From contig NZ_FZQR01000002.1 in assembly GCF_900199455.1 (NCBI RefSeq), forward strand, positions 620,001 through 684,000: a stretch of DNA of 64,000 nt, read 5' to 3'. Both the position numbers and the translations under genes were made by a program. The notes under the pieces are model-generated. The model saw only the letters and a list, made by a program, of their open reading frames with translations. It had not been told where the DNA came from and did no database searches. The DNA comes from Mesorhizobium carmichaelinearum (GTDB lineage Bacteria; Pseudomonadota; Alphaproteobacteria; Rhizobiales; Rhizobiaceae). This document shows, piece by piece, positions 17,470 through 26,533 of the stretch (its first letter is position 1; each line of letters begins with the position of its first letter).

Positions 17470-18282
17470 ATGCGCGGAACCGGCAAGGCCGATGTCTTCG
17501 TCATGCTGGCCCATCCCGTGGGCCATGCCAAAAGCCCCGGCATGTTCAACGAGATCTTCGAGCAGAAGGGGCTCGACAGCCTTATGGTGCCGTTGAGCTG
17601 TCGTCCCGAGGATTTCGACACCTTCTGGGCCGGGATTACGGCGGCCGAGAACATCCGCGGCGTGATTATCTCGGTGCCGTACAAGGTCGCGGTCTACCAC
17701 AAGTGCTCGGCCGCGCATGACCGCGCGGCGCGGGTCGAGAGCGCCAATTCCGTGCGGCGGCTGCCCGATGGAAGCTGGTACGCCGACAATTTCGACGGCG
17801 TCGGCTTCATCGACGGGCTGAAGGCGGGCGGGCACCAGATCGCCGGCCGCCGCATTCTCCAGGTCGGCGCCGGCGGCGCCGGCGCGTCGCTGACCTACTG
17901 TCTGGCCGAGGAAGGCGCGGCGGAGATCCGGCTGACCGACATCGACAGGGGACGCGCGGAGAAGCTGGCCGCGCTGGTCGGCAAGTCTTTTCCAAAATGC
18001 CGTATCGAGATTGGCCAGCCCGATCCGTCCGGCATGGACATGGCGATCAACGCCACGCCTTCCGGGCTGAAGGCCAGCGATCCGCTGCCCATGGATGTGA
18101 CGAAGCTGACGCCTGACATGACGGTCGTCGACATCATCATGGAACCGGCCGAGACCGCTCTGCTGAAGGCGGCGAAAGCGATCGGCTGCCGCGTCCAGCC
18201 CGGACGCCCGATGATGGACTTCCAGGTTGAGGCCATGGCCGAATTCTTCGACATCGAGCGCAGGGATCGCAGCCATGGCTGA
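17470..18282 (+). CDS. shikimate dehydrogenase-family oxidoreductase
   Basis: A 270-aa NAD(P)-dependent enzyme of the AroE/YdiB family. The substrate loop is HPVGHAKSPGMFNE, the catalytic Lys is in VPYK (Lys72), the conserved Asp is in NFDG (Asp109), and the nucleotide loop is VGAGGAG (132-138). The start is ATG at 17470 with GGAAAGGA before it. The context (aldolase, SDR, RidA, GntR) points to a catabolic role with a quinate-like or amino-shikimate-like substrate rather than aromatic biosynthesis, but that is inference. It overlaps the next gene by 8 bases. Confidence 0.9.
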   Translation: MRGTGKADVFVMLAHPVGHAKSPGMFNEIFEQKGLDSLMVPLSCRPEDFDTFWAGITAAENIRGVIISVPYKVAVYHKCSAAHDRAARVESANSVRRLPDGSWYADNFDGVGFIDGLKAGGHQIAGRRILQVGAGGAGASLTYCLAEEGAAEIRLTDIDRGRAEKLAALVGKSFPKCRIEIGQPDPSGMDMAINATPSGLKASDPLPMDVTKLTPDMTVVDIIMEPAETALLKAAKAIGCRVQPGRPMMDFQVEAMAEFFDIERRDRSHG

Positions 18283-19081
18283 GACATTGACGGCCGTCGT
18301 CATCGGCGGCACTTCCGGCATAGGCCGCGCCATCGCCTTGCGCTTCGCCGAGGACGGCTACCAGGTGGTCGTTGCCGGCCGGGACGCGATACGGGGCAAG
18401 GAGGCGGCCAGCGCCTGCGAGGCGGCGGGTGCGCCGCGCGCCCTGTTCATCCAGACCGATGTCGCCGAAGCCACCTCGGTGGAGGCGCTGGCTCAGGCCG
18501 TCAGCGCAGCGTTCGGCACGCCTGAAGTCGTCGTCAACTGCGCCGGTATCCTGCAGAGCGGCAAGCATGTGCTCGACCAGGACCTGGACGAGGACGAGAA
18601 GATGTGGCGGGTGAACTATCGCGGCACGCTGCTGGGCTGCCAGGTGTTCGGCCGGCTGATGTCGGCCGCAGGGCGCGGCGCCATCCTGAATGTCGGCTCG
18701 CTCGCCTCCTTCGCGCCGCTGTCGCTGCCCGCCTACACGCCTGGAAAGCATGCGGTCCTGGCGCTGACGCAGATCCTCGCCGCTGAACTCGGCCCGCATG
18801 GGGTGCGCGTCAATGCGGTCGCGCCCGGCTACACACTGTCCGATGGGCTGAAGGCCAGGATCGCCAAGGGCGAGCGCAACCCCGAAGCCATCCAGGCGAC
18901 CACGGCGCTGCGCCGCTTCGTCGAGCCGCGCGACGTTGCCGAGGCGGCGCTGTTCCTCTGCTCGGACCGTGCGGCGTCGATAACCGGCGTCACCTTGCCT
19001 GTCGACGCCGGCTGGCTCGTCCAGGCGCCCTACGCCCAATATCTGCAAGGCAATCCCATCCGGCAAACGCCGGCAATGTGA
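18275..19081 (+). CDS. SDR-family oxidoreductase
   Basis: A 268-aa short-chain dehydrogenase/reductase. The cofactor loop is GGTSGIGRA near residue 11. NCAGIL replaces the usual NNAG. The catalytic Ser is in NVGSLAS and the YxxxK motif is YTPGK. ATG at 18275 overlaps the stop of the upstream gene, showing translational coupling. The C-terminal GVTLPVDAGWLV is the typical SDR end. Reaction: reversible NAD(P)-linked alcohol/ketone oxidation of an unidentified pathway intermediate. Confidence 0.93.
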   Translation: MAETLTAVVIGGTSGIGRAIALRFAEDGYQVVVAGRDAIRGKEAASACEAAGAPRALFIQTDVAEATSVEALAQAVSAAFGTPEVVVNCAGILQSGKHVLDQDLDEDEKMWRVNYRGTLLGCQVFGRLMSAAGRGAILNVGSLASFAPLSLPAYTPGKHAVLALTQILAAELGPHGVRVNAVAPGYTLSDGLKARIAKGERNPEAIQATTALRRFVEPRDVAEAALFLCSDRAASITGVTLPVDAGWLVQAPYAQYLQGNPIRQTPAM

Positions 19082-19095
19082 CGAGGGAAAAATCC

Positions 19096-19443
19096 GTGAG
19101 CGATATCAAGCGTTTCGACTTCGACACCCGCATCCACCACGGTGTCATCCACAATGGCACGCTCTATCTCACCGGCCAGGTTGCGAGGCCGGGTCAATCC
19201 GCGGCTGACCAGATGCGCGAGGTACTCGGCAAGATCGATGCGCTGCTCGCCAAGGCTGGCACGGACAAGACCCGCATCCTGCATGTGCAGATGTGGCTCG
19301 ACGATGTCAGGGATTTCGACGAGGTCAACACGGTGTGGGACGCCTGGATGCCGAAGGAGTATGCGCCGGCGCGCTCTTCCGGCGAGGGACGGATGGCCAA
19401 GCCCGGAATGCTGGTCGAGCTGATCGTCACCGCGGCGGTTTGA
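19096..19443 (+). CDS. RidA/YjgF/YER057c-family protein
   Basis: 115 aa, the normal length of Rid proteins. It contains LYLTGQVARPGQSAADQ, ADQMREVLGKIDALLAKAG and the C-terminal PARSSGEGRMAKPGMLVEL with the conserved Arg that binds carboxylates. Such proteins hydrolyse reactive enamine/imine intermediates or act in ring-opening pathways. GTG at 19096 is chosen because GAGGG precedes it; a GTG at 19078 lacks a ribosome site. The adjoining FAD amine oxidase and SDRs would produce imines, fitting the Rid chemistry. Confidence 0.9.
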   Translation: MSDIKRFDFDTRIHHGVIHNGTLYLTGQVARPGQSAADQMREVLGKIDALLAKAGTDKTRILHVQMWLDDVRDFDEVNTVWDAWMPKEYAPARSSGEGRMAKPGMLVELIVTAAV

Positions 19444-19493
19444 ATGGTCCTGCCGGTTCGGGCATCATCGCGAATCGGGCGAGAGGGAGACTG

Positions 19494-20282
19494 ATGACGA
19501 AGCGCAAGCCGCTTTCCACCGTCGTGGCGGAGAGCCTGTCGGAAAAGATCCGTTCCGGATCGCTGCTTCCCGGCGCGCAATTGCCGACCGAGGCGGAGCT
19601 TTGCGCCGAATACGATGTCAGCCGTACCGTGGTGCGGGAAGCGGTGGCGCGATTGCGCTCCGACGGCATGGTCGTGCCGCAGCAGGGGCGCGGGATGTTC
19701 GTCAGCGAAACCCCAGTGCCGCGCAATTTCTCGATCCCCGACGAGGCGTTGAGGACCTTGCCGGAAACCATCGCTCTGCTCGAGCTGCGGTTGAGTGTCG
19801 AAGTAGAGTCCGCCGGCTTGTGTGCGGAACGGCGAACCGAGGCGGAGGCGAACGCCATCCGCGCGCTGATGGAACAGGTCGACGCCCAGCAGGCCGATCC
19901 GGCCATCGTCCAGATCCACTACGACTATGATTTCCACCTGGCGATCGCCAAAGCGGCGCGCAATGAATTCATCCACGGCTTCCTCGCCTATCTCAGGCCG
20001 ATGATCGTTCCGCGCTTCCAGCTCGGCTATGTCGTCACGCCAGAGCGCAAGGACAGCTACTACACGCGCATCCACAACGAGCACAAAGCCATCGTCGACG
20101 CTATCGAGAGGCAGGACGGCCGCGCCGCGCGCCAGGCCATGCGCAAGCATTTGCACAACAGCCTCGGGCGCGTGCGCGCGCTGGCCCGGGCTTCTGGCGT
20201 CGAGGCAACGGAGGCGGAGCAGAAGGCGGCGGCGGCCTCGCTGTTCACCGATATGAAAAGGCCCTCGCCGGCCGGCGGATAA
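19494..20282 (+). CDS. GntR-family (FadR subgroup) transcriptional regulator
   Basis: A 262-aa regulator. The winged helix is at ~residues 10-75 (LPTEAELCAEYDVSRTVVREAVARL). The all-helical FCD ligand domain follows, with FHLAIAKAARNEF and EHKAIVDAIER as metal-binding helices. ATG at 19494 follows GAGAGGGAG. Last gene of the 17470-20282 operon, 50 bases after RidA. It is the probable repressor of this operon and of the divergent aldolase operon through the inverted repeat at 17268-17288. Confidence 0.93.
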   Translation: MTKRKPLSTVVAESLSEKIRSGSLLPGAQLPTEAELCAEYDVSRTVVREAVARLRSDGMVVPQQGRGMFVSETPVPRNFSIPDEALRTLPETIALLELRLSVEVESAGLCAERRTEAEANAIRALMEQVDAQQADPAIVQIHYDYDFHLAIAKAARNEFIHGFLAYLRPMIVPRFQLGYVVTPERKDSYYTRIHNEHKAIVDAIERQDGRAARQAMRKHLHNSLGRVRALARASGVEATEAEQKAAAASLFTDMKRPSPAGG

Positions 20283-20478
20283 GGTTCGGCGGCGTCGATC
20301 GCGCAGGCCTTCGGCGGCGACCAGATTAGCGACACATTGCGAAAGCCATGTTTTTGCGCCGCCGGTTGGCCGAATCCGTTTTTGGCGGGCTTAAGCCGCC
20401 GTTTTCTCACCGTTTCCTCGGATTTTCAGCCTCGGCGCCGGGCTGACCATCCGTCCGGTTTGCGAGCGGGAAAAGAAA

Positions 20479-20496
20479 ATTCGAAAGTTTATCTTT
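20479..20496 (+). promoter_or_regulatory. shared operator motif ATTCGAAAGTTTATCTTT
   Basis: The 18-base motif lies ~80 bases upstream of the SDR gene at 20574, in an otherwise empty 291-bp spacer (20283-20573). The same motif with one change occurs on the opposite strand upstream of the thiamine-diphosphate enzyme (28759-28776). Such conservation between unrelated spacers suggests a regulator site. The regulator is not identified. Confidence 0.5.
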
Positions 20497-20573
20497 CCTT
20501 TTTGCTGGTTTTCTTGGTTTCGCGGCGCCGGCCAGCGCCGCACATTGAAATCCAGGCAAACGGGGAAGCCCAG

Positions 20574-21284
20574 GTGACGACAGCCTTCATCACAGGAGCG
20601 ACAAGCGGCATAGGGCGGGCCATGGCGATCGCGCTGAGCGATGCCGGCTACGAGGTCTATGCCGTCGGGCGCAGCCAGGCCGCGCTCAAGGCGCTGCAGG
20701 GCGAGCGGCCCGGCATCGTGCCGATCGCCGTCGACGTCACCGATCGCGAGGCGCTGGAAGCGGTTCTGGCGGATCTCACCATCGACGTGCTGATCAACAA
20801 TGCCGGCATCATGCCGCCACTCGGCAATTTCGCCGACCTGAAGATCGCAGACATCGACTCCACGCTGGAGATAAACCTCAGCGCGGCGATCCTGCTCACC
20901 CGCCTCGTCGTGCCGCAGATGCGCGAGCGGCAGTCCGGCCACATCCTGTTCACCGGATCCGTCGCCGGCCACGCGGCCTTCTCCAACATCGCCGTCTACG
21001 CAGCCACCAAGGCGGCGATATCAGGCTTTGCCGCAGCACTCCGCGCCGACCTCTCCCCGTCAGGCATACGCGTCACCGAGATCGTCGCCGGCCGTGTCGA
21101 GACGCAGCTCTACCAGGACATCCTCGGCGCCGAGGCGCGTGCCGCCATGTACGCCAGCAAAGTGGTGCAGCCGGACGACGTGGCCAGGATGGTGGTCGCG
21201 GTGCTTGCACTGCCCGCATGGGCCGACGTCACCCGTTTCGACATCATGCCGACCTGGCCGACATCGCCAAGCGGCACCAAGTAA
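20574..21284 (+). CDS. SDR-family oxidoreductase
   Basis: A 236-aa short-chain dehydrogenase. The cofactor loop is TGATSGIGRA, then NNAGIMPPLG, catalytic Ser in TGSVAG and YAATK. The start is GTG at 20574 after GGGGAA; in-frame sequence before it has no ribosome site and includes the operator region. The short length and the C-terminal ARMVVAVLALP resemble classical YdfG-type SDRs acting on 3-hydroxy acids. It is 12 bases from the next SDR gene, so the two are co-transcribed. Confidence 0.9.
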   Translation: MTTAFITGATSGIGRAMAIALSDAGYEVYAVGRSQAALKALQGERPGIVPIAVDVTDREALEAVLADLTIDVLINNAGIMPPLGNFADLKIADIDSTLEINLSAAILLTRLVVPQMRERQSGHILFTGSVAGHAAFSNIAVYAATKAAISGFAAALRADLSPSGIRVTEIVAGRVETQLYQDILGAEARAAMYASKVVQPDDVARMVVAVLALPAWADVTRFDIMPTWPTSPSGTK

Positions 21285-21296
21285 GGAAAACTTTAG

Positions 21297-22046
21297 ATGA
21301 AGGATCTTTCCGTTTTGATCGTTGGCGGCGGTGCCGGCCTCGGCGCCCTCCTGGCCGAAATGGCCGTGGCGGCCGGGGCGGCGAAGATCGGCATCATCGA
21401 CATCAATCAGGAGGCCGCCGAATCCGCGCTCGCGCCGGCGAAGGCCAAGGGCCTGCCGACCGCTGCTGCTGCCTGCGACATCCAGGTCGGCCCGCAATGC
21501 CACACCGCCTTCGATGCCATCGTTTCCAAGCTCGGGCGCATCGATACGCTGATCAATTGCGCCGCGATCTATCCGCGCCGCCCGCTGCTGGAAATCAGCG
21601 ACTCCGATTGGGATGCCTCCAACGGCATCAACATCAAGGGCACCTATCACATGATGGTGGCGGCGGTTCGCCATATGCAGTCGCAGGAGCCGAAGGCGCA
21701 TGTGCGCGGCCGCATCGTCAACCTGACCTCCGTCGACGCCTTCAAGGCGCATCCGCAGAACGCCCATTATGCGGCGACCAAGGCCGCCGTCGTCAGCCTG
21801 ACGCGGTCCTTCGCCCATCACGTCGCCAAGGACGGCATCCTGGTGAACTCGGTGGCACCGGCCGGCATGGCCACGGAGAAGGCCAAAGCCCTTGGCTTCC
21901 TGGAGGAACTGGCCAAGGCAAGCCCGCTCGGCCGTGGCGCCGAGCCGACCGAGATCGCCGAGTGGGTACTGATGACGGGTGGCCCGAAGAACACTTACAT
22001 GACCGGCGAAAACGTCATTGTTTCAGGTGGTTATATCTACGCCTGA
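21297..22046 (+). CDS. SDR-family oxidoreductase
   Basis: A 249-aa short-chain dehydrogenase. The cofactor loop [11 protein letters not shown] departs from the usual TGxxxGIG. It is followed by [10 protein letters not shown], catalytic Ser in NLTSVDA and YAATK. The C-terminal [12 protein letters not shown] is a typical SDR ending. It follows the 20574 SDR by 12 bases. Both precede the LysR gene and the amino-acid transporter operon, so they may process an imported amino- or hydroxy-acid. The substrate is unknown. Confidence 0.92.
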   Translation: MKDLSVLIVGGGAGLGALLAEMAVAAGAAKIGIIDINQEAAESALAPAKAKGLPTAAAACDIQVGPQCHTAFDAIVSKLGRIDTLINCAAIYPRRPLLEISDSDWDASNGINIKGTYHMMVAAVRHMQSQEPKAHVRGRIVNLTSVDAFKAHPQNAHYAATKAAVVSLTRSFAHHVAKDGILVNSVAPAGMATEKAKALGFLEELAKASPLGRGAEPTEIAEWVLMTGGPKNTYMTGENVIVSGGYIYA

Positions 22047-22128
22047 GGCGGCTTTCTGCAGCCACCGGCGACTGAAATACCGCAGTGCATGATCAACGGA
22101 GCCTCGAGCGGAAGGAGCGGAATTTTCG

Positions 22129-23076
22129 ATGACCGGCAAGCTGCGCCTTCCCTCGCTGAACGCGCTTCGCGTCTTCCACGCCGTAGCGCAGCACAAGAGC
22201 TTTCGGCAGGCCGCGGACGAATTGCTGGTCACGCCGCAAGCGGTCGGCCAGCAGATCAAGCTGCTGGAAGACACGCTTCAGGTGACACTGTTCGAGCGCA
22301 AGGGCCGGTCGATCGAACTGACCGAGTCCGCCATCCTTCTGTCGCACTACGTCAAAGCCGGCTTCGACGAGTTTTCGGAAGGTGTACGCCGCGTCACCAA
22401 GTCGACCTACCGCGACCGCATCAACCTCAATGCCAGCCCGTATTTCGCCACGCACTATCTGCTGCCCAGGCTTTCGCTGTTCCGGGAAATCCTGCCGGGT
22501 GCGGATCTGCGGCTGACGACGATGGTCGACCTGCCCGATTTCGGGCGCGACGACATCGATATGACGGTGCAGTGGGGCTACGGCAACTGGCCGGACTACG
22601 AGACCACGCTGCTGGTGCCAGACCCGAAGATCATCTGCTGCACGCCTGATATCGGCGAGAAGATCAAATCGGCGCACGACCTGACGAAGTTCACGCTGCT
22701 CGACACCGTCAAGTCGAAGCGCCTGTGGCCGGACATATTGCGCCACCTTGGCGTGGAACTGACGAAGGGCGACCGCAGCATAAGCTTCGATGACGCGGCA
22801 ACCATGCGCCGGGCGACCCTGCAAGGCATCGGCGTGGGCCTGGTCTCCGTCATCGACGCCGAGGAGGATTTCAGGGCGGGCATGCTGGTCGCGCCGATCG
22901 GTCGCGACGCCATCACCGATATGCGGCCGGAGGAAATCCCCGGCTTCTATCTCGTCGTCCCGCGCGGGCATCTGCGCGTGAAGGCGGTTGCCGCCCTGCA
23001 TCGATGGCTGGCCCAGCAGGATTGGCGAAGCGACCTCACGATCCCCTTGCCGAAACCGACCCCGCTTTCCGACTAG
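22129..23076 (+). CDS. LysR-family transcriptional regulator, GcvA-like
   Basis: A 315-aa regulator. The N-terminal helix-turn-helix (LNALRVFHAVAQHKSFRQAA followed by QQIKLLEDTL) is GcvA-like, and a periplasmic-binding-protein-like effector domain runs to the end. It lies between the SDR pair and an amino-acid ABC transporter, all on the plus strand. It may control either flank. LysR proteins usually act on divergent targets, which this gene does not have, so its target is uncertain. Confidence 0.92.
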   Translation: MTGKLRLPSLNALRVFHAVAQHKSFRQAADELLVTPQAVGQQIKLLEDTLQVTLFERKGRSIELTESAILLSHYVKAGFDEFSEGVRRVTKSTYRDRINLNASPYFATHYLLPRLSLFREILPGADLRLTTMVDLPDFGRDDIDMTVQWGYGNWPDYETTLLVPDPKIICCTPDIGEKIKSAHDLTKFTLLDTVKSKRLWPDILRHLGVELTKGDRSISFDDAATMRRATLQGIGVGLVSVIDAEEDFRAGMLVAPIGRDAITDMRPEEIPGFYLVVPRGHLRVKAVAALHRWLAQQDWRSDLTIPLPKPTPLSD

Positions 23077-23179
23077 CAAGCGGCTTTTCGACCGGGCTCC
23101 AGAAAGTTTCTTTCAGAGCTCCAACAACAAAAAACGGAACAACCTCAACAGTGGAGACAACAAACATGAAGACGATGAA

Positions 23180-24199
23180 ATGGGGGCTGCGGCCCTGGCC
23201 CTTGGCCTCGTGCATTTTTCAGCGCCGGCGCAAGCTGCTGGCGGCAAGACGCTCGAAACGGTCAAGGCACGCGGCGTGCTGAATTGCACCGGCCATGACG
23301 GCTCCTATCTCGGCTTTGCCGAGGTGGACGACAAGGGCAATTGGAAGGGCATGGACATCGACCTCTGCAAGGCAGTGGCCACGGCGGTGTTCGGCGATCC
23401 GACGAAGCTGAAGGTCGTCCCGATCAGCTGGGCGCAGCGCTGGCCGGCGTTGCAATCGGGCGATGTCGACATCATCATCAAGGCGTCGGGCGGAACGCTC
23501 AGCCGCGACACGGAACTCGGGCTGCAGTTCTCCACGTCCTACTACCTCGGCACGACCAAGGTGATGGCGCACAAGGAACTCAATCTGAAGTCGCTCAAGG
23601 ATGCCGCGGGCGGCACGATCTGCATTCCCGCCGGCACCTCGCAGGAGCAGCAGGTCGCGGCCTATACGGCCAAGCTCGGCATCAAGCTCGAACCCGTGCT
23701 GATCGAAAAGACCGAGGAGCTCGAACAGGCCTATTTCTCGGGACGCTGCGATCTCTATGCGCAGTGGGGTCCGACGCTGGCCATCGCGCGCATCGCCAAG
23801 GGCAAGGTCGAGGACCATGTCATCCTGCCCGACGTGCTGGCGGTCGAGCCCGAAGTGATGATCATGCGGCAAGGCGACGACAATTGGGTCGACATCGCCA
23901 ACTGGACGCTGAGCACGCTGATCTTCGCCGAACAGGAAGGCATCACCTCCAAGAATGTCGACGAGATCAAGGCCAAGCCGACCTCGCCGCAAGTGGCCAA
24001 GTTCCTCGGCGTGACGCCAGGCATGGGCAAGGGTCTCGGGCTCTCCGACGACTGGGCCTACAAGGTGATCAAGAATGTCGGCAATTACGGCGAAATCTTC
24101 GATCGCGACCTCGGCAAGGGCTCGCCCTACAAGATGGACCGTGAGCTGACCAATTTGTGGAACAATGGCGGCGTCCTGTTCCCGCTGGTCATCGACTGA
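23180..24199 (+). CDS. general amino-acid ABC transporter substrate-binding protein, signal-peptide frameshift
   Basis: A 339-aa binding protein of the AapJ/BztA type. The mature domain starts LETVKARGVLNCTGHDGS and contains GMDIDLCKAVATAVFGD, IPAGTSQEQQ and a C-terminal ELTNLWNNGGVLFPLVID. The intact frame can start at ATG 23180, which gives a hydrophobic leader without basic residues. A better start, ATG 23166 with GGAGA before it, encodes MKTMK but is out of frame. Restoring one base near 23180 (AAATG to AAACTG) would join them into a perfect Sec signal peptide ending APAQA. A real mutation or a sequencing error is possible. Heads the operon to 27298. Confidence 0.85.
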   Translation: MGAAALALGLVHFSAPAQAAGGKTLETVKARGVLNCTGHDGSYLGFAEVDDKGNWKGMDIDLCKAVATAVFGDPTKLKVVPISWAQRWPALQSGDVDIIIKASGGTLSRDTELGLQFSTSYYLGTTKVMAHKELNLKSLKDAAGGTICIPAGTSQEQQVAAYTAKLGIKLEPVLIEKTEELEQAYFSGRCDLYAQWGPTLAIARIAKGKVEDHVILPDVLAVEPEVMIMRQGDDNWVDIANWTLSTLIFAEQEGITSKNVDEIKAKPTSPQVAKFLGVTPGMGKGLGLSDDWAYKVIKNVGNYGEIFDRDLGKGSPYKMDRELTNLWNNGGVLFPLVID

Positions 24200-24225
24200 T
24201 CCGCTCTTAAACACATCCCGCTCTA

Positions 24226-24254
24226 GGCTCTGCCCGGCTTTACCGGGCGGAGCC
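24226..24254 (+). terminator. intercistronic hairpin after the AapJ-like gene
   Basis: Arms GGCTCTGCCCGG (24226-24237) and CCGGGCGGAGCC (24243-24254) pair over 12 bp with one G-U, around a 5-base loop. The hairpin lies 27 bases after the binding-protein stop and before the permease start at 24281, with no U-run. It would reduce downstream transcription or protect the binding-protein message. Confidence 0.65.
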
Positions 24255-24280
24255 GGCGACAATTCGGGAAAGATTGGTCA

Positions 24281-25444
24281 ATGAGCAGCCTGCTGAGAAA
24301 TCAGAAGGTCCGCAACGCGCTGTTGCAGCTTCTCTATGTCGGTTCGATCGCAGCGCTGGTGCTTGCCGGTGTCGTGATCGCACGGCGGAATCTGGCCGAG
24401 CAAGGGATCACCTCCGGCTTCGACTTCCTGTTCAAGTCGACGGGCTGGGATGTGAACTTCACGCTGCTGCCCGCCACGGCCAATGATCCCTATTGGTGGT
24501 TCTTCCTCATCGGCATCACCAACACGCTGTTCCTGGGGACCGTCGGCCTGATGCTGGCGACGATCGTCGGAACAATTGTTGGCTTGGCACGGACCTCCAG
24601 CAACGAATTGGCGCAGCTGCTTGGCCGCACCTATGTCGACATCTTCCGCAACATCCCGCTGATCCTGCAGGTCTTCTTCTGGTACGCGCTGATCACGCAT
24701 TTGCCGACACCGCGCGCCGCGCATGAGGCCTGGGGCTTCCTGCTCACCAGCCGGGGGCTCTACATCCCGTTTCCGAATGTCGGCGGCGGGACAATGGCGC
24801 TGGCCCTGTTTGCCTTGCTCGCGGCCATAGCGCTGCCGCTCTGGCTGGGCAGGACATCACAGCTCAGCCAGGCGATCGGTCAGCGGCGTGGCATCCAATT
24901 CGCCGGCGCGGCGGCAGCGCTCGCCTGCGCGGCGATCATTCTGGCGATCGGCCGCCTGCCGGATGCGCCGTTCATCGACTTTCCGGCGCTGCAGGGCCTG
25001 AACCTCAGGGGTGGCCTGCGCATTCCGCCGGAGTTTTCCGCGCTGGCCATCGCCATCGCGATCTATGGCGGCTCCTACATCGCAGAGATCGTGCGCGGTG
25101 GCTTCCAGTCTGTCGGCAAGGGTCAGATGGAAGCGGCGCTCTCACTGGGGCTCAGCCCGTGGCGGGTGTTCACGTTGGTGCGGCTGCCGCTGGCGCTGCG
25201 CGCCATGTTGCCGATCCTGGCCAACCAGTATGTCTGGCTGATGAAGGCGACCACGATGGGCATTGCGGTGGGCTTCACGGATTTCTTCATGATCGTGGCG
25301 CTGACGATCAATCATTCCGGCCAGACCCTCGAAGTGATCGGCATCCTGATGGCGGGCTTCCTCGCCATCAACCTCTCGCTGGCCGCCCTGTTCAACCGCC
25401 TCAACAAGGCCATTGCCCTCAAGGGCAATCAGCTGAGGGGCTGA
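24281..25444 (+). CDS. general amino-acid ABC transporter permease, AapQ-like
   Basis: A 387-aa inner-membrane protein, the length of AapQ/BztB rather than the ~230 aa of simple polar amino-acid permeases. Start MSSLLRNQKVRNALLQL; the first periplasmic region is followed by FFLIGITNTLFLGTVGLM and TYVDIFRNIPLILQVFFWY. The EAA loop is in the C-terminal half (MEAALSLGLSPWRVFTLVRLP). It lies 3 bases from the second permease. With it and the ATPase it forms a broad-specificity L-amino-acid importer of the kind first described in Rhizobium. Confidence 0.94.
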   Translation: MSSLLRNQKVRNALLQLLYVGSIAALVLAGVVIARRNLAEQGITSGFDFLFKSTGWDVNFTLLPATANDPYWWFFLIGITNTLFLGTVGLMLATIVGTIVGLARTSSNELAQLLGRTYVDIFRNIPLILQVFFWYALITHLPTPRAAHEAWGFLLTSRGLYIPFPNVGGGTMALALFALLAAIALPLWLGRTSQLSQAIGQRRGIQFAGAAAALACAAIILAIGRLPDAPFIDFPALQGLNLRGGLRIPPEFSALAIAIAIYGGSYIAEIVRGGFQSVGKGQMEAALSLGLSPWRVFTLVRLPLALRAMLPILANQYVWLMKATTMGIAVGFTDFFMIVALTINHSGQTLEVIGILMAGFLAINLSLAALFNRLNKAIALKGNQLRG

Positions 25445-25447
25445 GCC

Positions 25448-26521
25448 ATGGAGATTGTCGCTCCCCCCGCCCCCGGAAAGCTCAAAGATCTGAGGCGACG
25501 CTTCTTCGCGACGCCGCTTCAGGCCGTGATGTCGCTGATCTCCCTGGCGATCATGGCTTTCATCGTCTGGAAGCTGCTGAACTGGGCGGTCTTCTCGGCT
25601 GTCTTCACCACCAGCGGCGGGCCAGAGGCCTGCCAGGCCGCGGCCGGGGCCTGCTGGTCGGTCATCGCGGCCAGGTGGCGCATCATCTTTTTCGGCCTCT
25701 ATCCCTATGAGGAGCAATGGCGCTCGGCGCTGGCCTGCGTGGCCGTGGTGGTGATGACGGTGCTGAGTTGCATTCCAGCCTTCTGGACGGGCCGCCGCAT
25801 CGCCCTGGTCTGGGGTGTCGGAACCACCGTCTTCTACGTGCTGATGAAAGGCGGCGTGCTCGGCCTGCCCTTCGTCGGCGAGGAAGCGTGGGGCGGGCTG
25901 GCGCTGACCCTGTTCATCTTTGTCACCACCTGCCTGATCGGCTTCCCGCTGGCGATCTGCCTCGCTTTGCTGCGCCGCTCGGAACTGCCCTGGATTTCCC
26001 GCACCACCGGCCTGATCATCGATGGGGTGCGCTCGCTGCCGCTGATCTCGATCCTGTTCACATTCGCCATCGTGCTGCCGTTCGCGCTGCCGCAATGGCT
26101 GCAGGGCGACAAGCTCTACCGGGTGATCCTGGGTTCGGCGCTGTTCTTCTCCGCCTACCAGGCGGAGATCGTGCGCGGCGGCATGCAGGGCGTTGCCAAG
26201 GGACAGGAAGAAGCCGCCATGGCGCTCGGCATGCGCTACTGGCAGCGCATCGGCCGCATCTTGCTACCGCAAGCGATGCGCAACGCGCTGCCGGCGACGA
26301 TCAACCAGTTCGTCATCTCGTTCAAGGAAACCTCGCTGGTGGTCATCGTCGGCTTCTTCGAAATCCTGGCCTCCGGCAATGCCGCCCATGGAACCGGCGA
26401 ATGGCGCTTCGCCTATGTCGAGGTCTATGCCTTCATCGCCTTCATCTACTTCGTCTTCGTTTTCAGCCTGTCCCGCTACGGCGCCTTTCTTGAGCGCCGC
26501 ATGTCGGTCAGTGAACGCTAA
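25448..26521 (+). CDS. general amino-acid ABC transporter permease, AapM-like
   Basis: A 357-aa membrane protein, partner of the AapQ-like protein. It has GLIIDGVRSLPLISILF in the middle and an EAA loop EEAAMALGMRYWQRIGRILLP. At the C-terminus it has SFKETSLVVIVGFFEIL and GEWRFAYVEVYAF, all characteristic of AapM/BztC. The gene starts 3 bases after the previous stop and ends 12 bases before the ATPase. Confidence 0.94.
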   Translation: MEIVAPPAPGKLKDLRRRFFATPLQAVMSLISLAIMAFIVWKLLNWAVFSAVFTTSGGPEACQAAAGACWSVIAARWRIIFFGLYPYEEQWRSALACVAVVVMTVLSCIPAFWTGRRIALVWGVGTTVFYVLMKGGVLGLPFVGEEAWGGLALTLFIFVTTCLIGFPLAICLALLRRSELPWISRTTGLIIDGVRSLPLISILFTFAIVLPFALPQWLQGDKLYRVILGSALFFSAYQAEIVRGGMQGVAKGQEEAAMALGMRYWQRIGRILLPQAMRNALPATINQFVISFKETSLVVIVGFFEILASGNAAHGTGEWRFAYVEVYAFIAFIYFVFVFSLSRYGAFLERRMSVSER

Positions 26522-26533
26522 GGAGGCGCGGAC

